From: Gp6-AA40 sp046732795 | Lineage (GTDB): Bacteria; Acidobacteriota; Vicinamibacteria; Vicinamibacterales; UBA2999 | DNA: 20,162 nt | Assembly: GCA_046732795.1 (NCBI GenBank) | Contig: JBKPNV010000359.1 | Span: 1 to 20,162 of the forward strand | Direction of reading: 5' to 3' | In this document: one piece after another, positions 1-7,448 of the stretch | How positions within the stretch are numbered: position 1 is the stretch's first letter | Layout of the letters: the number at the start of each line of letters is the position of its first letter | Translations under genes and position numbers: made by a program | The notes under the pieces: model-generated | Database searches by the model: none | The model's input: the letters and a program-made list of their open reading frames with translations, nothing else | Told to the model about the DNA's origin: nothing

Positions 1-1
1 C

Positions 2-628
2 GTTGGCGTGGTCGGGGACGTGAAGCAGTATGGACTCGACGTCGACGGACGCATGGTCATGTACTTCGCTCATCAACAAGTCGCAGCCAGCAATGTTTAT
101 GTCGTCATCCGCTCGGCTGCCAACCCTGAGGCGCTCACTGAACCGGTGATCAGCGCCATCCGGTCTATCGATCCGCGCGTCGTCATATACGACGCGGCGA
201 CGATGGATCAGCGACTATTCCGGTCGCTCGCACGGCAGCGGTTCGCGATGGTCATGCTGAGCGCGTTCGCAGGATTCGCCCTGCTGCTGGCCACAGTCGG
301 CATCTACGGAGTGATGTCACACCTCGTCTCGCAGCGGACACGTGACATCGGCATACGCATGGCACTGGGCGCCGAGAAAAGAGCGATCCTCGGGATGGTT
401 TTCAAACAAGGTGCCGGGCTGGCGACTGCCGGGATCGTTGCGGGACTACTCGGCGCATCCTTCCTCACGCGGCTGATGACGACCCTCCTCTTCGGCGTGA
501 GTCCGACAGACGTCGTGACGCTGGCATCGGTAGCCGCGCTACTGGGGGGCGTCGCCGCCGCGGCGAGTTACCCGCCGGCGCGACGTGCGACACGCGTCGA
601 TCCGCTCGTGGCGCTCAGAGATGAGTAA
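2..628 (+). CDS. ADOP/MacB-like ABC permease, C-terminal fragment cut by the window edge
   Basis: The reading frame is open to the left edge and runs from base 2, so the true start lies outside the window. The visible part begins at the 'VVGVVGDVK' motif that closes the second MacB-type periplasmic core domain. It continues with a core remnant containing 'IDPRVVIYDAATMDQRL', then a C-terminal FtsX-type domain: a hydrophobic helix around 'LLLATVGIYGVMSHLVSQRTRDIGIRMALGA' and two more helices before the closing 'PARRATRVDPLVALRDE'. This is the usual C-terminus of acidobacterial duplicated orphan permeases (TIGR03434), which resemble MacB but are encoded without an adjacent ATPase. It sits in the inner membrane; its substrate is unknown. 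The second, complete permease downstream shares the same closing motifs, so the two are paralogues in tandem. The family call is secure and the function open. Confidence 0.9.
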   Translation, partial: VGVVGDVKQYGLDVDGRMVMYFAHQQVAASNVYVVIRSAANPEALTEPVISAIRSIDPRVVIYDAATMDQRLFRSLARQRFAMVMLSAFAGFALLLATVGIYGVMSHLVSQRTRDIGIRMALGAEKRAILGMVFKQGAGLATAGIVAGLLGASFLTRLMTTLLFGVSPTDVVTLASVAALLGGVAAAASYPPARRATRVDPLVALRDE

Positions 629-653
629 TCGCGAGCACTCATTTCAGCGTACA

Positions 654-717
654 GCGCAGGCTTGAGCCTGCGCGCGATCACTGACGCGGGGGCTGAAGCT
701 CCCGCTCTCCGGGAGCC
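654..717. repeat. Tandem GC-rich hairpins after the first permease gene
   Basis: Two or three adjacent inverted repeats lie just downstream of the first permease stop codon. GCGCAGGCT (654-662) pairs perfectly with AGCCTGCGC (665-673). GGGGGCT (688-694) pairs with AGCTCCC (697-703) with one G-T wobble. CTCC/GGAG around 707-714 could form a third short stem. No T-tract follows, so an intrinsic terminator is not established. The arrangement resembles REP-like intergenic palindromes, which may stabilise or end the upstream transcript. Confidence 0.5.
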
Positions 718-730
718 GGGAACCCAACCT

Positions 731-800
731 CGAGTGCCGGATCCCGAGCCCCGAGTCCGGATCCGAGTCCCGAGTGCCGACGCCCGAGCCCCGAGTCCAG
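731..800. repeat. 40-bp tandem direct repeat, about 1.75 copies, of CCGAGTCC-like modules
   Basis: Bases 731-760 and 771-800 match at 26 of 30 positions, giving a 40-bp period. Both copies contain the 16-mer CCCGAGCCCCGAGTCC, at 743-758 and 783-798. The unit is itself built from smaller CCGAG(T/C)CC words. It is non-coding and sits between two operons, just upstream of the padR promoter region. Its function is unknown; slipped-strand duplication is the simplest origin. Confidence 0.6.
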
Positions 801-827
801 GGAACCTGCGCTTCACGTTGATCGTCA

Positions 828-861
828 CATCTTGACAATCAAGATGAGAACTCAGTATCGT
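828..861 (+). promoter_or_regulatory. Putative padR-operon promoter with overlapping palindromic operator
   Basis: CATCTTGA (828-835), a CAA spacer, then TCAAGATG (839-846) form a perfect inverted repeat. Within it lies TTGACA (832-837), an exact -35 consensus. Weak -10 candidates follow: CAGTAT (853-858, 15-bp spacer) or TATCGT (856-861, 18-bp spacer). PadR-family regulators are dimers that commonly repress their own promoters through dyad sites, and this dyad is about 35 bases upstream of the padR start. It would therefore suit autorepression. The palindrome is seen directly; operator function is inferred. Confidence 0.55.
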
Positions 862-880
862 CGCAGAGTCTGTAAACTCC

Positions 881-1216
881 ATGGACACACCCAACACCGA
901 CGTCATCCAGGGCACGCTCGACATGCTCATCCTCAAGACCGTGAGCCTCGAGCCGATGCACGGGTTCGGCATCACTCGCCGCGTCGAACAAATCTCGCGC
1001 GGCGTATTCAAGGTGAATCCAGGTTCTCTGCTCACGGCGCTGAACCGCCTCGAGCGGGCCGGCTGGCTCGATGCCGAGTGGCGTCAGACGGCCAACTCCC
1101 GACGCGCCAAGTACTACAGCCTCACGCGGGCCGGACGAAAGCAGCTCGAGGAGGAAACGTCCAACTGGTCGCGTCGAGCGTCAGCCGTCGCGCGGATTCT
1201 CAAAGCCGAGGCCTAG
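881..1216 (+). CDS. PadR-family transcriptional regulator, small acidobacterial type
   Basis: This 111-residue protein is the single-domain PadR type. It opens with 'QGTLDMLILKTVSLEPMHGFGITRRVEQIS', the winged-helix first helices, followed by 'NPGSLLTALNRLERAGWLDAEW' (recognition helix) and 'RRAKYYSLTRAGRKQLEEE' (wing and start of the dimerisation helix). That length and order match the acidobacterial PadR subgroup (TIGR03433), which is typically encoded next to duplicated orphan permeases. Here the permease ATG follows the stop codon by three bases, so the two are co-transcribed. There is no strong ribosome-binding site before the ATG at 881, but the start fits the family. It probably represses its own operon through the palindrome at 828-846. 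The inducing ligand is unknown. Confidence 0.93.
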   Translation: MDTPNTDVIQGTLDMLILKTVSLEPMHGFGITRRVEQISRGVFKVNPGSLLTALNRLERAGWLDAEWRQTANSRRAKYYSLTRAGRKQLEEETSNWSRRASAVARILKAEA

Positions 1217-1219
1217 ACG

Positions 1220-3868
1220 ATGTCCTTATGGCGTGAGCTCGCGCGCGGCCTGCGCGGCCTGATCAATCGATCGGCCGCCGATCGAGACATCGCCGACGAA
1301 GTCGACCAGTACCTCGAAGAGGCGGTGGCATCGTACGAAGCCGGCGGGCTGTCGCCTGAAGAGGCACGTCGAGCGGCGCGCAGGGAACTCGGCAGCGTCA
1401 CAGCAGTGCGCGAGCAGGTGCGCGCGTACGGCTGGGAGAATATCGTGGAGACGACCGTCGCCGACGTCCGATACGCAACCAGGCGATTAGCCCGATACCC
1501 CGCTCACACCTCGATCGCGGCCGTGACGCTGGCGCTCGGTATCGGTGCCAGCACGGCGATCTTCAGCGCGGTCAATCCGGTCCTGTTTCAGTCACTGCCG
1601 TATCGAGATCCAGGGCGTCTCATGATGATCTGGGACGGTCAGGGCGGCGCTCGACTCGACGTCACGTTTGGCACGTATCGCGAGCTCACCGCACGCAACC
1701 GCTCGTTCGAATCGATGACCGTCATGCGGCCCATGCAGCCAACGCTGACCGGCGTCACGGAGCCGGAACGCCTCGACGGCCAGTTCGTGAGCGCGGACTT
1801 TTTTCGTGTGCTCGGCGTCAGGCCAGCACTCGGGCGCGATTTCGAGGCCTCTGACGACCAACCCCAGAGTCCATTCGTCGTCATGCTGAGCGACAGGTTG
1901 TGGCGCAGGCGCTTTGGAGCCGACGTTGGAATTATCGGCCGTCACATCGCGCTGAACGAAACTCCGGTAACCGTCATCGGCGTCCTTCCACGCGGTTTCG
2001 AGAATGTTCTGAGCCCGTCAGCAGAAATCTGGTCGCCCTTGAAGTACGACCCGGCACTTCCCTTCAACGGGAGGGAGTGGGGGCATCACCTCCGTCTGGT
2101 CGGTCGCGTACGGCCGGACCTCCACCCGAATCGTGCCAGACAGGAGCTCGAGGAAATTGCTGAAACGCCGTCGCCAGATTTCGAACGACCGGACTGGGCG
2201 GCCCTGAGGGATGGCTTCATTGCCCATTCGCTGCAGGATGAACTCACCCGCAGCGTGAGGCCTGCACTCTTCGCCATTGCCGGCGCCGTCATCCTGCTGC
2301 TGACGATTGCCTGCGTGAACGTCACGAACCTGCTGCTGGCGCAAGGAGCCTCACGGCACGGTGAATTGTCGGTGCGAACAGCTCTGGGTGCGTCACGATC
2401 GCGGGTCATCAGACAATTGCTCGCCGAGACGCTCGTGCTCGCGTCGATCGGCGGCGCCCTGGGAATCATTCTCGCGCACACGACGGTGGACGCGTTGGTG
2501 GCGCTCAGCCCACCCGAGTTGCCCCGCAGCAGTGCAATCGCTGTCGATAGGACGGTGCTTGCCTTCACTGCGGGCATGACGACGGTGATTGGCCTGCTCG
2601 TCGGCCTTCTGCCCGCACTCAACGGGTTGCATGCGTCCGTACCCGGCGGCGCGCCCCAACAGTCGATGCGAATCGCCAGAGGACATCAACTGACGCGCCG
2701 CTCTCTTGTCGTGGTGCAAGTGGCGCTCGCCTTGGTTTTGCTCGTCGCGGCCGGACTCCTGCTGCGAAGCCTGCAGCACCTTTTCGCCATGCCGCCTGGT
2801 TTCGACCCGACCGAGCGATTGACGATGCAGGTCCAGGTGGCGGGCCAACAGTTCCGCAACGCCGGGACGTCGCATCGATTCTTCGATTCTGTTCTCGAAG
2901 CGGTGCGGCACGTGCCTGGTGTCACCGCTGCGGCATTCACAAGTCAGTTGCCGCTGAGCGGCGACGAGGAGGCCTACGGCGTTCGTTTCGAATCGACTCC
3001 GCCGGCAGCGGCCGAAGAAGGCGGGGCCGCTTATCGGTATGCGGTCAGTCCCGGCTACTTCGCCACGATGGGCATCCCCTTGCGGTCAGGTCGGGCGCTC
3101 GACGCCCGCGACGATGGCAGCGCACCGCTGGTCGCCGTAATCAATGAATCACTCGCCCGCCGTCGCCTGCCGGGACTGAATCCGATCGGTCAGCGTCTTC
3201 GTATCGGTCCGGACTCCGGACCATGGTTCACCGTCGTCGGCGTCGTTGGCGATGTGACGCAAACCTCTCTTGCGGTCACCCGACCTGACGCTGTGTACGT
3301 GACGGCTCCGCAATGGCGCTTCAGTGACAACGCACGATGGCTGATCGTCCGCTCACACGTCGATCCTGCGGCGCTCGCGCCAGCGATTCGGCGAGCGATC
3401 GCGGCAATCGATCGGAATCAACCGGTTCTTCGCGTTGCCACAATGGACGAGCGCGTGAGAGGGTCCGCCGCCAATCGACGGTTCGCGCTGCTCCTGTTCG
3501 AAGCGTTTGGAATCACGGCGCTCATCCTGGCCGCAATCGGGACGTACAGCCTGTTATCGGGCAACGTCACCGAGCGCACGCGAGAGATGGGTATCCGCGC
3601 CGCCATGGGTGCATCCCGTTCCGACATCCTCGCTCTCGTGTTGCGGCAGGGAATGACCCTCGCGGCGCTCGGCATTGCGATTGGGCTCGTCGCAGCCAGC
3701 GTCGCCAGCCGTGCCCTCGTCACGCTGCTATTCGGGGTCACACCACTCGATTCGGCTACCTACACTGGCGTCGCAACTCTGTTGGCGATCGTGTCGATGC
3801 TCGCGTGCGCCATGCCTGCCTGGCGCGCCGCGCGAGTGCGTCCGTCGGTGGCGCTACGATTCGAATGA
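1220..3868 (+). CDS. ADOP/MacB-like duplicated orphan ABC permease
   Basis: This 882-residue inner-membrane protein has the full ADOP architecture. Residues 1-90 form a soluble helical region seen in this family. A first transmembrane helix near 95-118 ('AAVTLALGIGASTAIFSAVNPVL') leads into MacB periplasmic core domain 1. An FtsX domain follows at about 345-465, with 'LSVRTALGASRSRVIRQLLAE'. A helix near 495-517 opens the second core domain, which contains 'VVGVVGDV' at 672-679. A last FtsX domain spans about 755-875 ('REMGIRAAMGASRSDILALVLRQG'). The protein is thus an internal duplication of a MacB-type permease. No ATPase gene is nearby, the usual state for this family. A GAGG Shine-Dalgarno element lies inside the end of padR, indicating translational linkage. 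Substrate unknown; macrolide export should not be assumed. Confidence 0.92.
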   Translation: MSLWRELARGLRGLINRSAADRDIADEVDQYLEEAVASYEAGGLSPEEARRAARRELGSVTAVREQVRAYGWENIVETTVADVRYATRRLARYPAHTSIAAVTLALGIGASTAIFSAVNPVLFQSLPYRDPGRLMMIWDGQGGARLDVTFGTYRELTARNRSFESMTVMRPMQPTLTGVTEPERLDGQFVSADFFRVLGVRPALGRDFEASDDQPQSPFVVMLSDRLWRRRFGADVGIIGRHIALNETPVTVIGVLPRGFENVLSPSAEIWSPLKYDPALPFNGREWGHHLRLVGRVRPDLHPNRARQELEEIAETPSPDFERPDWAALRDGFIAHSLQDELTRSVRPALFAIAGAVILLLTIACVNVTNLLLAQGASRHGELSVRTALGASRSRVIRQLLAETLVLASIGGALGIILAHTTVDALVALSPPELPRSSAIAVDRTVLAFTAGMTTVIGLLVGLLPALNGLHASVPGGAPQQSMRIARGHQLTRRSLVVVQVALALVLLVAAGLLLRSLQHLFAMPPGFDPTERLTMQVQVAGQQFRNAGTSHRFFDSVLEAVRHVPGVTAAAFTSQLPLSGDEEAYGVRFESTPPAAAEEGGAAYRYAVSPGYFATMGIPLRSGRALDARDDGSAPLVAVINESLARRRLPGLNPIGQRLRIGPDSGPWFTVVGVVGDVTQTSLAVTRPDAVYVTAPQWRFSDNARWLIVRSHVDPAALAPAIRRAIAAIDRNQPVLRVATMDERVRGSAANRRFALLLFEAFGITALILAAIGTYSLLSGNVTERTREMGIRAAMGASRSDILALVLRQGMTLAALGIAIGLVAASVASRALVTLLFGVTPLDSATYTGVATLLAIVSMLACAMPAWRAARVRPSVALRFE

Positions 3869-3925
3869 GTTCGACACTTCGACGAGGCAGCAAACAACTC
3901 TGCATCGATCCGTGCGTTCTTCTAG

Positions 3926-5227
3926 CTAAGGTCGCATGAACCAGGCGGTGATGCGGCCGATGCGGTCGTAGGGACGGCTGATGTGCATGCCGCCGGTCAC
4001 GGCGTCAGGCTTGCCGTCGCCGTCGAGATCGCCAACCGCAAGGGTGAGCAGGTGCGTCGGTGAGCTGGCGATCGGATGCATCGTGAACTGCATCTTGCCG
4101 TCGTTCTCCAGCCACAGCAGGCTCGGCGCCGCAGGATTGTCCCAGTCGTTGTTCGCGTTGACGAGCAGCACATCGAGATCACCATCGTCATCGAGATCGG
4201 CCGCCTCGGGACTGGTGACTCCCTGCTGATCGATCATGCGATGGAGCTCGAATTTCAGGTCACCGCGATTCTCGAGCCACTGCACTCCCTGCCACGGCCG
4301 GCTGTTCGGCGGCGCGTATTCGAATGCATCGCCATTGGCGTAGAGGATGTCGGGATCACCATCCCTATCCATGTCGACGATCGTCATCCAGCTCGAGCCG
4401 AAGTCGGGATTGGTTGACCCCCACAGCATCCGCGGCGTGAGCTTGCCTCGGCCGTCGTTGATGAAGGCCCAGATCTCTTCCCACTCCTGGCTGACCAGCG
4501 CCACAACGTCCAGGAACGTGTCGCCGTTGATATCCACAGGAATCGCGTTGATCGCCCCTGACAACTGCTGCAGCACGTGCTGCTCGAATGTCCAGCCGCC
4601 CTTGTTCTCCAACCAGCTGGTCTCGCCGTCGTCGTAACCGAAACCGGCGACGCTGACATCGAGGTCGCCGTCGCCATCGAGATCGGCCGCTCTCGCGTCC
4701 GCGACCCGGGCAACGCGATCCGCGATGTAGTGCGACCGGAATTTCTGCTGGCCGTCGTTCTCCATGACGATCACGGAACCGACCCGATTGTTGTTGGGAA
4801 ACAGAAAACCGAGCGCGGCCACGACCAGATCGAGGTCGCCGTCTTGGTCGAAGTCGACGGCCTCGACGTGAGCAGGCGCCGAGACCCCGGCAATCACCGA
4901 CTCGGTGAAGGTGCCGCGTGGCGCCTGCCGAATCCACGTGACGACATTGCGCAACGAATCGCAGACCAGAACGTCATTGAGACCATCGCGATCGAGATCG
5001 ACGATGGAGACATGCGCGATTTGCGGCCGTTCCTCTCCCTTCGGCGGATCGCCGATCGCCCGCGAAGTGAACAACACGTTCGTTGCACTGCTGCTGAGTG
5101 CGGCGCCGGTCTTCTCACTGGCCTGTTGTCTCGAAGCTCCCGGCATCAGGCGATCGCGAGTCAGCCACACGAGTGTGACGAGCACGATGACGACTAGCGA
5201 GATCGCCGCGATGCTGCTCCGAGTCAT
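3926..5227 (-). CDS. Membrane-anchored FG-GAP/VCBS seven-bladed beta-propeller protein
   Basis: The protein (433 residues from the ATG at 5227) starts with a short basic segment and one hydrophobic helix, 'IAAISLVVIVLVTLVWL', then a low-complexity linker. It is probably a signal anchor exposing the rest outside the inner membrane. Seven calcium-binding D-x-D-x-D-G-x-x-D type motifs recur about every 50-58 residues: 'DLDRDGLND', 'DFDQDGDLD', 'DLDGDGDLD', 'DINGDTFLD', 'DMDRDGDPD', 'DLDDDGDLD' and 'DLDGDGKPD'. They are interleaved with 'WLEN-G' strands. This predicts an integrin-like seven-bladed propeller for binding proteins or glycans. An in-frame GTG at 5245 with a GAAGAGAC element would add six residues and overlap the upstream gene. 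I prefer the ATG because the added residues are encoded by a repeat element. No enzymatic motif is visible. Confidence 0.88.
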   Translation of the reverse strand: MTRSSIAAISLVVIVLVTLVWLTRDRLMPGASRQQASEKTGAALSSSATNVLFTSRAIGDPPKGEERPQIAHVSIVDLDRDGLNDVLVCDSLRNVVTWIRQAPRGTFTESVIAGVSAPAHVEAVDFDQDGDLDLVVAALGFLFPNNNRVGSVIVMENDGQQKFRSHYIADRVARVADARAADLDGDGDLDVSVAGFGYDDGETSWLENKGGWTFEQHVLQQLSGAINAIPVDINGDTFLDVVALVSQEWEEIWAFINDGRGKLTPRMLWGSTNPDFGSSWMTIVDMDRDGDPDILYANGDAFEYAPPNSRPWQGVQWLENRGDLKFELHRMIDQQGVTSPEAADLDDDGDLDVLLVNANNDWDNPAAPSLLWLENDGKMQFTMHPIASSPTHLLTLAVGDLDGDGKPDAVTGGMHISRPYDRIGRITAWFMRP

Positions 5228-5286
5228 GGGGTCAGGGCCCTTCACGTCTCTTCATATGTGAAGCTATGTGAAGGGGTCTGACCCCA
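5227..5286. repeat. Foldback (REP/MITE-like) element with GGGGTC...GACCCC arms at a gene junction
   Basis: The left arm TGGGGTCAGGGCCCTTCAC (5227-5245) and right arm GTGAAGGGGTCTGACCCCA (5268-5286) are inverted copies matching at 17 of 19 positions, separated by 22 bases. The right arm contains its own perfect palindrome, GGGGTC-T-GACCCC (5273-5285). The spacer contains another small palindrome, CTTCA-TATG-TGAAG. The GGGGTCTGACCCC core resembles a palindrome I associate with dispersed REP-like elements in many environmental bacteria. The element spans the end of the TMEM220-like gene and the start of the propeller gene, so it is transcribed and partly translated. Confidence 0.7.
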
Positions 5287-5624
5287 CGGAGGAAGAGCAC
5301 AATCATCCAGGCAGCGACGATGAGCAGACCGCTTGCCTCACGGGCTTCCTCAACGGATGGGGACGTCATCTCCCAGGCATCGAACATGTGTCGATATTCC
5401 GATGCTGCAGGCCCGCCGAACGCAATCAGCGCCGCCCAGACGCTGGCGATCGCGAAGACTGCCAGCGACGCCGCGGGCGACACACGGCGCCGGGTAGCGG
5501 CGCGGATCGACAGCACGCACGCTGCGATGTAGATTGCTATCCATCGAATCGGATCGGGATCGTTGAACTGGAGGGCTGCCGCAAAAGCGAACAGCAATGC
5601 CATCGTCAGATCGAGGAATCGCAC
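5232..5624 (-). CDS. TMEM220-like four-helix membrane protein
   Basis: This 130-residue hydrophobic protein has four predicted membrane helices, at about residues 4-20, 28-42, 52-70 and 97-113. The first loop carries 'QFNDPDPIRWIAIYIAAC', the signature of the transmembrane protein 220 family (PF15071). The later 'EEAREASGLLIVAAW' also fits the family. Function is unknown in both bacteria and animals. The last 17 residues, after the fourth helix, are encoded by the foldback repeat at 5227-5286. The native C-terminus has therefore probably been replaced by repeat-derived sequence ending in 'HMKRREGP'. The stop codon lies four bases before the preferred ATG of the propeller gene, suggesting translational coupling. 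The family call is fairly secure from the N-terminal motif. Confidence 0.8.
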   Translation of the reverse strand: MRFLDLTMALLFAFAAALQFNDPDPIRWIAIYIAACVLSIRAATRRRVSPAASLAVFAIASVWAALIAFGGPAASEYRHMFDAWEMTSPSVEEAREASGLLIVAAWMIVLFLRGVRPLHIASHMKRREGP

Positions 5625-5714
5625 GGTAAGGGCGAAAGGGTCCGGCTTCCACCTGCGCGCTATGGGCTACGGCGGACGAGAAAACCGCACCCTAGGTCTC
5701 ATCCGAGTCGGACA

Positions 5715-7325
5715 CTACGGGGCGCCGGTCTTGGTGCCTGACTGCTCCATCAACTGCTTGAGGAGCGCCGCCGTGCTCTCGCGGACCACACCGCCGCCGC
5801 GACCGCCGCGGCCGCCGCCCTTCCCGAGCGCCACATCGAGAGGTGTGAATCCGGCCTTATTCTTGAGATTGAGCGACGCGCCGCGCGAGGCGAGGAACTT
5901 CACAACGGCATCGCCGCGGGCGACGGCGGCATGCATCGCCGTGTTGCCGGCATTGTTGAATGCGTCGACGTCCAACCCGCGATCGAGCAGGACTGTCAGG
6001 GCTTCGATCGCGCTCTCCGCAGTCGGTACGACGATGCGAATACCCTCCCCGCGGATGCCGCCGTAGCCCTGGCCGGCCGCGATCATGAGGGCGGTGGTGC
6101 GATCCGGCAACGTCAGGAACGGATCGGCGCCGCCTTCGAGGAGCGCCTTCATCACGGCGACGTCGTTGGTCCGGGCCGCGCGAATCAGCGGCGTCGTGCC
6201 TTCGCCAAAGTTCATCGTTGACCCGGCATCATGGTGACGCTTCAGCGGCTTGCCTGTGAGTCGGGCGTTGGGATTTGCGCCCTTCGCGAGGAGCCGCTTG
6301 ACGAGATCCGCGCCATCGAGTTTGTCCGTCAGGATCGGCGCCGGCCGGCCCTGCACCCACTGCAGGCTGTTCATGTCGACGGCGGCATAGAGCGCGCCCA
6401 TGCCCGCTCCGTCGACGACGTTGGGATCCGCGCCCTTGTCGAGCAGCATCGACGCGAGGTCGTAATGGACGTTGATGATGGCGTAGACCAGCGCGGAAGT
6501 GCCGATGTTCTTCTCCTGTGCCGCCGCGATTTCCTCGGGTTTCAGGGGAACATCGGTCTGCGGAAGCGCCGTCGCATTCAGATTGGCGCCGAGGTCGGCC
6601 AGCGCGCGCGCGGCATCGGTCGCGCCGTCGCGGGCGGCAAACATGAGGGCTGTCCAGCCGCCGCGCGGCAACGGAGAGTTGGGACCGCCGCTGCGCGGAA
6701 ACTCGAGGACTGGGGCGTCCAGCTGCGTGGAGCGCGCATCGAGATCCGCGCCTGCCTCGGCGAGTACGCGGATCGCGTCGGCATGGTTCTCGGAGGCCGC
6801 CCACATGACCGCGGTTTCGCCAAACCACTTCTCGCGCGCGTTCACATTGGCGCCGCGGGCGATCAATGCTTTCAAGGCATCGACCGCGCCCGTACGTGCC
6901 GCGGTCATGATGACCGGCTCGCCTTCCGTGGTGCTCGTGTTTGGGTCGACTCCGGCGGAAACCAGTAGGTCAATCACTTTCGCGCTGCCATTCATCGCGG
7001 CCAGCGTGATCGGCGCGAGCCCATATCGATTCGCTGACTTCGCGTTCGCCCCCGCACGCAGCAGCATCGTCACCAGCTCGGCATCATCGGCGCGCACTGC
7101 CCAGTGCAGCGCCGTCGTGCCATCCACTCCGGGCGCGTTCACATCGATCTTGCTGCGCAGCTGCGTCCGCACGGCGTTGTGATCGCCGCGCTTGACGGCG
7201 TCGATGAGAGGAGTATCGCCGTCAGCTGCCAGGAGGCCTGTCGTGAGAACAAGCGTCAGGAGCGCGACAACTCGATTGAATCGACTCAATTCACTGCTCC
7301 ACGTGACTTCATTTGCGTCCGACAC
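5715..7325 (-). CDS. Exported ankyrin-repeat protein
   Basis: This 536-residue protein begins with a GTG codon (7325). Residues 18-34, 'RVVALLTLVLTTGLLAA', look like a signal peptide, so it probably acts in the periplasm rather than the cytoplasm. From about residue 37 on, roughly a dozen ankyrin repeats can be followed by their 'G-TAL--AA--G-A--V--LL--GA--N' pattern. Clear ones are 'DGTTALHWAVRADDAELVTMLLRAGA', the repeat at 168-197 ('GETAVMWAASEN') and 'AGNTAMHAAVARGDAVVKFLASRGA'. Longer insertions interrupt the series near 200-222 and 322-376. A glycine/arginine-rich stretch, GGGRGGRGGGG at about 503-512, lies in the last repeat. Ankyrin arrays bind proteins and no catalytic domain is present. 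It follows the DUF1592 and DUF1552 genes on the same strand and may serve the same exported system. Confidence 0.9.
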   Translation of the reverse strand: MSDANEVTWSSELSRFNRVVALLTLVLTTGLLAADGDTPLIDAVKRGDHNAVRTQLRSKIDVNAPGVDGTTALHWAVRADDAELVTMLLRAGANAKSANRYGLAPITLAAMNGSAKVIDLLVSAGVDPNTSTTEGEPVIMTAARTGAVDALKALIARGANVNAREKWFGETAVMWAASENHADAIRVLAEAGADLDARSTQLDAPVLEFPRSGGPNSPLPRGGWTALMFAARDGATDAARALADLGANLNATALPQTDVPLKPEEIAAAQEKNIGTSALVYAIINVHYDLASMLLDKGADPNVVDGAGMGALYAAVDMNSLQWVQGRPAPILTDKLDGADLVKRLLAKGANPNARLTGKPLKRHHDAGSTMNFGEGTTPLIRAARTNDVAVMKALLEGGADPFLTLPDRTTALMIAAGQGYGGIRGEGIRIVVPTAESAIEALTVLLDRGLDVDAFNNAGNTAMHAAVARGDAVVKFLASRGASLNLKNKAGFTPLDVALGKGGGRGGRGGGVVRESTAALLKQLMEQSGTKTGAP

Positions 7326-7406
7326 GATGAAGCACTCAGGACACCGAGAAGAAACGAATGGCTTCCCTGTGCCCTCGGTGCCTCGTACCTCGACTAACGC
7401 TCGCGG

Positions 7407-7429
7407 CGCCCTGAGCTTGTCGAAGGGCG
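7407..7429. repeat. Dispersed palindromic repeat of the CCCTGAGCTTGTCGAAGGG type
   Basis: CGCCCT (7407-7412) and AGGGCG (7424-7429) are perfect inverted arms around GAGCTTGTCGA. The core CCCTGAGCTTGTCGAAGGG is, from memory, a very widespread intergenic repeat in high-GC bacteria. It lies in the 123-base gap between the DUF1552 gene and the ankyrin gene. No other gene is visible in this gap. It could attenuate read-through within the operon, or be a neutral REP-like insertion. Confidence 0.6.
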
Positions 7430-7448
7430 GTGTCGCAACAGATTGGAC

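Noticed and set aside
731..800. Possible CRISPR-like array
   Set aside because: There are fewer than two full units, no distinct spacers and no cas genes. It is a simple tandem repeat.
568..1035. Minus-strand open frame covering the repeat-rich gap and the start of padR
   Set aside because: It reads through the tandem repeats and hairpins and overlaps the clear PadR gene. Its sequence has no domain.
3869..3925. Bidirectional terminator between the convergent permease and propeller genes
   Set aside because: No convincing stem followed by a T-tract is visible in the 57-base gap.
5625..5714. Possible tRNA or small RNA in the gap between the TMEM220-like and ankyrin genes
   Set aside because: No cloverleaf, T-loop consensus or terminator hairpin could be found; nothing supportable is seen there.
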